Shown here one piece after another: positions 12,907-15,729 of a stretch of DNA of 15,729 bases. Within the stretch, counting starts at the first letter, position 1; every line of letters starts with the position of its first letter. Under the pieces are notes generated by a model that saw nothing but the letters and a program-made list of their open reading frames with translations, ran no database searches and was not told where the DNA came from. Made by a program: the position numbers and the translations under genes. Origin of the DNA: Bacillota bacterium (GTDB lineage Bacteria; Bacillota; Clostridia; Lachnospirales; Lachnospiraceae); contig JAEZUR010000042.1 in NCBI GenBank assembly GCA_023420935.1, positions 1 to 15,729 of the forward strand. Direction: 5' to 3'.

Positions 12907-14079
12907 ATGATTAATGAAGTGAAAGAGCATTTGGAACATGTAATCATTCCTTTTTGGAAAAACTTACGTGATAATGAATACGGTGGTTATTATGGGTGGA
13001 TGGATTATGATCTGAATGTGGATAAAAAGGCGGTAAAAGGATGTATTTTAAATAGTAGAATTACTTGGTTCTTTTCCAATGCTTATATGACTTTAAAAGA
13101 TGAGTCTTTATTAGAAGAAGCGAAACATGGATTTGAGTTCATGAAGAACTATTGTATGGATAAGGTAAATGGCGGAATTTATTGGGCGATTAAATACGAT
13201 GGAACGCCAGAAGAAACAATTAAACATACGTATAATCAAGCCTTTTGTATTTATGCACTATCTTCTTACTATGATGCATCAAAAGACGAAGAAGCACTTG
13301 GGATGGCATTTGATCTATTCCATATTATAGAGAATAAGTGTAGAGATAATATTGGATACCTGGAAGCTTTTGATAAAGAATTCCACGAGATTGATAATGA
13401 CAAATTATCAGAAAATGGAATTATTGCACACAAGACTATGAATACATTATTACACATTTTCGAAGCATATACAGAGTTATATCGTGTTACGAAGAATCAA
13501 GAAGTAAAGAAAAGATTGGAATGGATTATGGATACCTTTGCAGAAAAAGTGTATAATCCAGAGCTTCATCGACAAGAAGTATTTTTTGATCAGAACATGA
13601 ACTCAATTTTAGATCTTCATTCCTATGGACATGATATTGAAACAGCATGGCTTATAGATCGAGGGGTTGAGATTCTTGGAGACAAAGCATATGAAGAAAA
13701 AATGTACCCAATAACAAAAGACTTAACAAGAGAAATCTATAACGTGGCCTTTGATGGACACTCTTTAAATAATGAATGTGAAAAAGGCGAAGTGAATACG
13801 TCCCGTATCTGGTGGGTGCAGGCAGAAACCTTATTAGGATTTTTAAATGGTTATGAAAAAGATCCATCCCAAAAAGAATATTTAGATGCTGCTAAGAATG
13901 TATGGGAATACATTAAAACTTACATGTGGGATAAACGTCAAGGAAGCGAGTGGTTCTGGGAAGTGGATAAGAACAATGTACCAACCAGTAAAAAACCAAT
14001 TGTAGAACCTTGGAAATGTCCATACCATAATGGAAGAATGTGCTTTGAAGTGATTAGGAGGAATATCGATGTTGAATAA
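12907..14079 (+). CDS. Cellobiose 2-epimerase (AGE family)
   Basis: This cytoplasmic enzyme inverts carbon 2 of the reducing-end sugar of beta-1,4-disaccharides; in a mannan pathway it turns mannobiose into mannosyl-glucose. The 390 residues match the family. The alpha/alpha-barrel signatures are clear: NEYGGYYGWMDYD (23-35), KGCILNSRITWFFSNAY (44-60), AHKTMNTLLHIFEAYT (174-189), SYGHDIETAWLI (239-250), RIWWVQAETLLGFLNGY (300-316) and PWKCPYHNGRMCFEV (368-382). Arg51, His242, Glu245, Trp248, Trp303, Glu307 and His374 stand where the catalytic and binding residues of the Ruminococcus albus enzyme do, as I recall them. The ribosome site AGGAG is eight bases before ATG. The next gene overlaps its end by 11 bases. 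The partner, a mannosyl-glucose phosphorylase, makes the 2-epimerase assignment much firmer than family membership alone. Confidence 0.93.
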   Translation: MINEVKEHLEHVIIPFWKNLRDNEYGGYYGWMDYDLNVDKKAVKGCILNSRITWFFSNAYMTLKDESLLEEAKHGFEFMKNYCMDKVNGGIYWAIKYDGTPEETIKHTYNQAFCIYALSSYYDASKDEEALGMAFDLFHIIENKCRDNIGYLEAFDKEFHEIDNDKLSENGIIAHKTMNTLLHIFEAYTELYRVTKNQEVKKRLEWIMDTFAEKVYNPELHRQEVFFDQNMNSILDLHSYGHDIETAWLIDRGVEILGDKAYEEKMYPITKDLTREIYNVAFDGHSLNNECEKGEVNTSRIWWVQAETLLGFLNGYEKDPSQKEYLDAAKNVWEYIKTYMWDKRQGSEWFWEVDKNNVPTSKKPIVEPWKCPYHNGRMCFEVIRRNIDVE

Positions 14080-15244
14080 AAAATATTATGAAGAACTTGA
14101 AAAATATGATCAATTAATCGAAAGAAAAAATGTAAAGTCTGATCTATATAATGGTGTATATGACCGTTATGAGTATCCAGTATTAACAAGAAACCATATT
14201 CCATTGTTTTGGAAGTATGATTTGAATCCAGAAACGAATCCAAACTTTATGGAGCGATTAGGCGTAAATGCAGTTATGAATTCTGGTGCCATTGAATTAA
14301 ATGGAAAATTCTACTTAGTAGCTCGTATTGAAGGAAATGATAGAAAATCATTTTTTGGAGTTGCAGAAAGTGATAATGGTATCGATGGATTTAAATTCTG
14401 GGATTATCCAATTTTACTAGATGATACATGTCCAGAAGAGACCAACGTATATGATATGCGTCTTACAAAACATGAAGATGGTTATATCTATGGTGTATTC
14501 TGTTCTGAAAGTAAAGATAAAACAGTGAATGACCTATCTGCAGCAGTTGCAGCAGCAGGAATCGTTCGTACTAAGGATCTTAAGACGTGGGAACGACTTG
14601 ATAACTTAACAACACTTCGATCCCCACAGCAAAGAAATGTTGTTCTTCATCCTGAATTTGTAAATGGTAAGTATGCATTTTACACAAGACCAATGGATGA
14701 CTTTATCGATACAGGATCCGGTGGTGGAATTGGGTTTGGATTATGTGATGATATAGAACATGCCGTAATTGATGAAGAAATTATGACAAGTAGAAGAAAA
14801 TATCATACATTAACAGAAGCTAAGAATGGCGCTGGTGCAGTTCCAATTAAAACAGAAAAAGGTTGGATTCATATTGCACATGGTGTTCGAAATACAGCAG
14901 CAGGACTTCGTTACGTAATCTATGCATTTGCAACTGCCCTTGATGATCCAAAGAAAGTAATAGCAGAACCATCTGGTTTATTAATTGGACCAATGGGAGG
15001 AGAACGTGTTGGTGACGTATCAAACGTTGTATTTACCAATGGTGCCATTGCAAGAGAGAATGGAGATGTATTCATTTATTATGCTTCTAGTGATACACGT
15101 ATGCACGTAGCGACCACAACCATGGATAAATTAATGGATTATGTATTCAATACTCCAGTTGATCCACTTCGTTCCGTAGAATGTGTTGCTCAACGATGTG
15201 ATTTAATAAAGAAGAACTTAGAGTTTTTAAATAGTCAAAAGTAA
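14069..15244 (+). CDS. GH130 4-O-beta-D-mannosyl-D-glucose phosphorylase
   Basis: This enzyme uses phosphate to split mannosyl-beta-1,4-glucose into alpha-mannose 1-phosphate and glucose, saving ATP in the cytoplasm. The 391 residues fit GH130 subfamily 1. Visible family features are the five-bladed propeller with NAVMNSGAIELNGKFYLVARIEG (67-89), the motif ETNVYDMRLT with the likely general-acid Asp129, RSPQQRNVVLHPEF with phosphate-site-type residues, FYTRPMDDF, and KNGAGAVPIKTEKGWIHIAHGV. The start ATG 14069 has AGGAGG just upstream inside the epimerase gene. The 11-base overlap points to coupled translation and fixed ratios. The pairing with cellobiose 2-epimerase is the known mannan catabolic couple of Ruminococcus albus and Bacteroides fragilis. 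A mannooligosaccharide phosphorylase (GH130_2) is the main alternative, less likely given the partner. A strong terminator follows. Confidence 0.9.
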   Translation: MLNKKYYEELEKYDQLIERKNVKSDLYNGVYDRYEYPVLTRNHIPLFWKYDLNPETNPNFMERLGVNAVMNSGAIELNGKFYLVARIEGNDRKSFFGVAESDNGIDGFKFWDYPILLDDTCPEETNVYDMRLTKHEDGYIYGVFCSESKDKTVNDLSAAVAAAGIVRTKDLKTWERLDNLTTLRSPQQRNVVLHPEFVNGKYAFYTRPMDDFIDTGSGGGIGFGLCDDIEHAVIDEEIMTSRRKYHTLTEAKNGAGAVPIKTEKGWIHIAHGVRNTAAGLRYVIYAFATALDDPKKVIAEPSGLLIGPMGGERVGDVSNVVFTNGAIARENGDVFIYYASSDTRMHVATTTMDKLMDYVFNTPVDPLRSVECVAQRCDLIKKNLEFLNSQK

Positions 15245-15295
15245 TTATAATAAAACTGCTTATAACTAAATTCCCCTCATATAGCTACTTTAATG

Positions 15296-15325
15296 AAAGA
15301 ACCTGCCAATTTGGCAGGTTCTTTT
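15296..15325 (+). terminator. Rho-independent terminator of the mannan operon
   Basis: A 13-bp perfect stem, AAAGAACCTGCCA (15296-15308) with TGGCAGGTTCTTT (15312-15324), has a 3-base loop and ends in T's. It lies 52 bases after the phosphorylase stop and separates it from the following gene. Confidence 0.95.
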
Positions 15326-15341
15326 GCCGTGTATAAAATCG

Positions 15342-15404
15342 TAAAAATATTTACCCAAGAGATAAAAATATTAAGTTTCATTCCAGGTTAACCTTCTTTA
15401 TAAT
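15342..15404 (+). promoter_or_regulatory. Upstream control region of the GH94 gene
   Basis: TATAAT at 15399-15404 is a likely -10 box, but no good -35 box stands 16-18 bases upstream, which suggests dependence on an activator. AGGTTAACCT (15385-15394) is a perfect 10-base palindrome just ahead of the -10 box. TAAAAATATT is repeated directly at 15342-15351 and 15363-15372, 21 bases apart, two helical turns. Function is inferred from position only. Confidence 0.4.
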
Positions 15405-15453
15405 AAAAGAAACAAAATGGAAGTGCTATGTTTAGAAAGGAAGGATAATTAAT

Positions 15454-15729
15454 ATGAGTGGATATCAATACATAGATAAACATGGAACATTTAAAATGGA
15501 GGATCCTGAGTTAATCAGTTATCTTTATTTTCCCATTGCCAATGAGAGTGGTGTTCTAAGCTGCGTAACTCCTACACTTGGTGGGGACAACAAAATGGGG
15601 CAAAATACATTTTTACTAGCGCCAGTTAGCAGTGAGGATTTACATAATAACAAATCATCAAGAAACTTTTGGTGCAATATAAAAGGGAAGGGTCTTTGGT
15701 CTGCAACAGGTAAATCAGCACATCAACAA
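15454..15729 (+). CDS. GH94-family beta-glucoside phosphorylase, N-terminal part
   Basis: Ninety-two residues read from ATG 15454 to the window edge without a stop. The block YLYFPIANESGVLSCVTPTLGGD, then QNTFLLAPVSSEDLHNNKSSRNFWC and LWSATGKSA, is typical of the N-terminal beta-sandwich of the GH94 branch that includes laminaribiose and 1,2-beta-oligoglucan phosphorylases. These enzymes release glucose 1-phosphate from beta-glucan oligosaccharides in the cytoplasm. Which linkage is cut cannot be decided from this part, because the catalytic Asp and the barrel lie outside. The ribosome site AAGGAAGG is well placed. An upstream ATG at 15417 runs to a stop before 15454. The gene has its own upstream region after a terminator, so it is a neighbour of the mannan operon rather than part of it. 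Confidence 0.8.
   Translation, partial: MSGYQYIDKHGTFKMEDPELISYLYFPIANESGVLSCVTPTLGGDNKMGQNTFLLAPVSSEDLHNNKSSRNFWCNIKGKGLWSATGKSAHQQ

Noticed and set aside
13938..14243. Minus-strand 101-codon open frame spanning the epimerase/GH130 overlap.
   Set aside because: His/Phe/Leu-rich translation, no ribosome site or promoter, fully explained by two certain genes on the other strand.
1..15729. CRISPR array, tRNA, rRNA, phage or toxin-antitoxin genes.
   Set aside because: No regularly spaced repeats, cloverleaf, ribosomal sequence or matching protein was seen on either strand.

Overview
The window reads as chromosomal DNA of a low-GC, spore-forming, plant-fibre-fermenting member of the Clostridia, most like a Lachnospiraceae / Lachnoclostridium phytofermentans-type organism. 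The grounds are the A+T-rich sequence, strong AGGAGG-type ribosome sites, near-consensus sigma-A promoters, a SigI/RsgI pair, a LysM-GH18 protein of the spore cortex-hydrolase type, and genes for intracellular phosphorolysis of mannan and glucan oligosaccharides. The taxon is inferred; no marker RNA is present.

Left part (1-5494), all on the minus strand. The 5' part of an IS256-family element (about 1-529) lies directly downstream of and co-oriented with sigI-rsgI (2477-577). SigI/RsgI is an alternative sigma factor with its membrane anti-sigma factor. Next upstream are a beta-propeller protein (4088-2715, with a terminator) and a two-LysM GH18-like protein (5494-4193) whose three catalytic-motif acidic residues have been replaced.

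Middle part (5507-11120). clpB (plus) converges on a DHH/DHHA1 phosphoesterase of the nanoRNase type (minus) across a shared hairpin. The phosphoesterase diverges from a DEAD-box RNA helicase gene through back-to-back sigma-A promoters whose -35 boxes are one base apart. The helicase leader holds an intrinsic terminator hairpin with eight T before the start codon, plus an upstream segment that could pair with the terminator: a candidate attenuator.

Right part (11309-15729). A LacI-family regulator is followed at once by a ~213-bp long inverted repeat. Then comes a two-gene operon with a perfect-consensus promoter and a LacI-type operator: cellobiose 2-epimerase and a GH130 4-O-beta-D-mannosyl-D-glucose phosphorylase, overlapping by 11 bases. 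Together they would convert beta-1,4-mannobiose to mannosyl-glucose and then, with phosphate, to mannose 1-phosphate plus glucose. After a strong terminator the window ends inside a GH94-family phosphorylase gene with its own upstream region.

Most of the window is ordinary housekeeping and sugar metabolism. The parts most worth a second look are the helicase leader, the long palindrome after lacI, the apparently dead GH18 protein with its propeller neighbour, and the hairpin over the transposase ribosome site. No CRISPR array, tRNA, rRNA or phage gene was seen.
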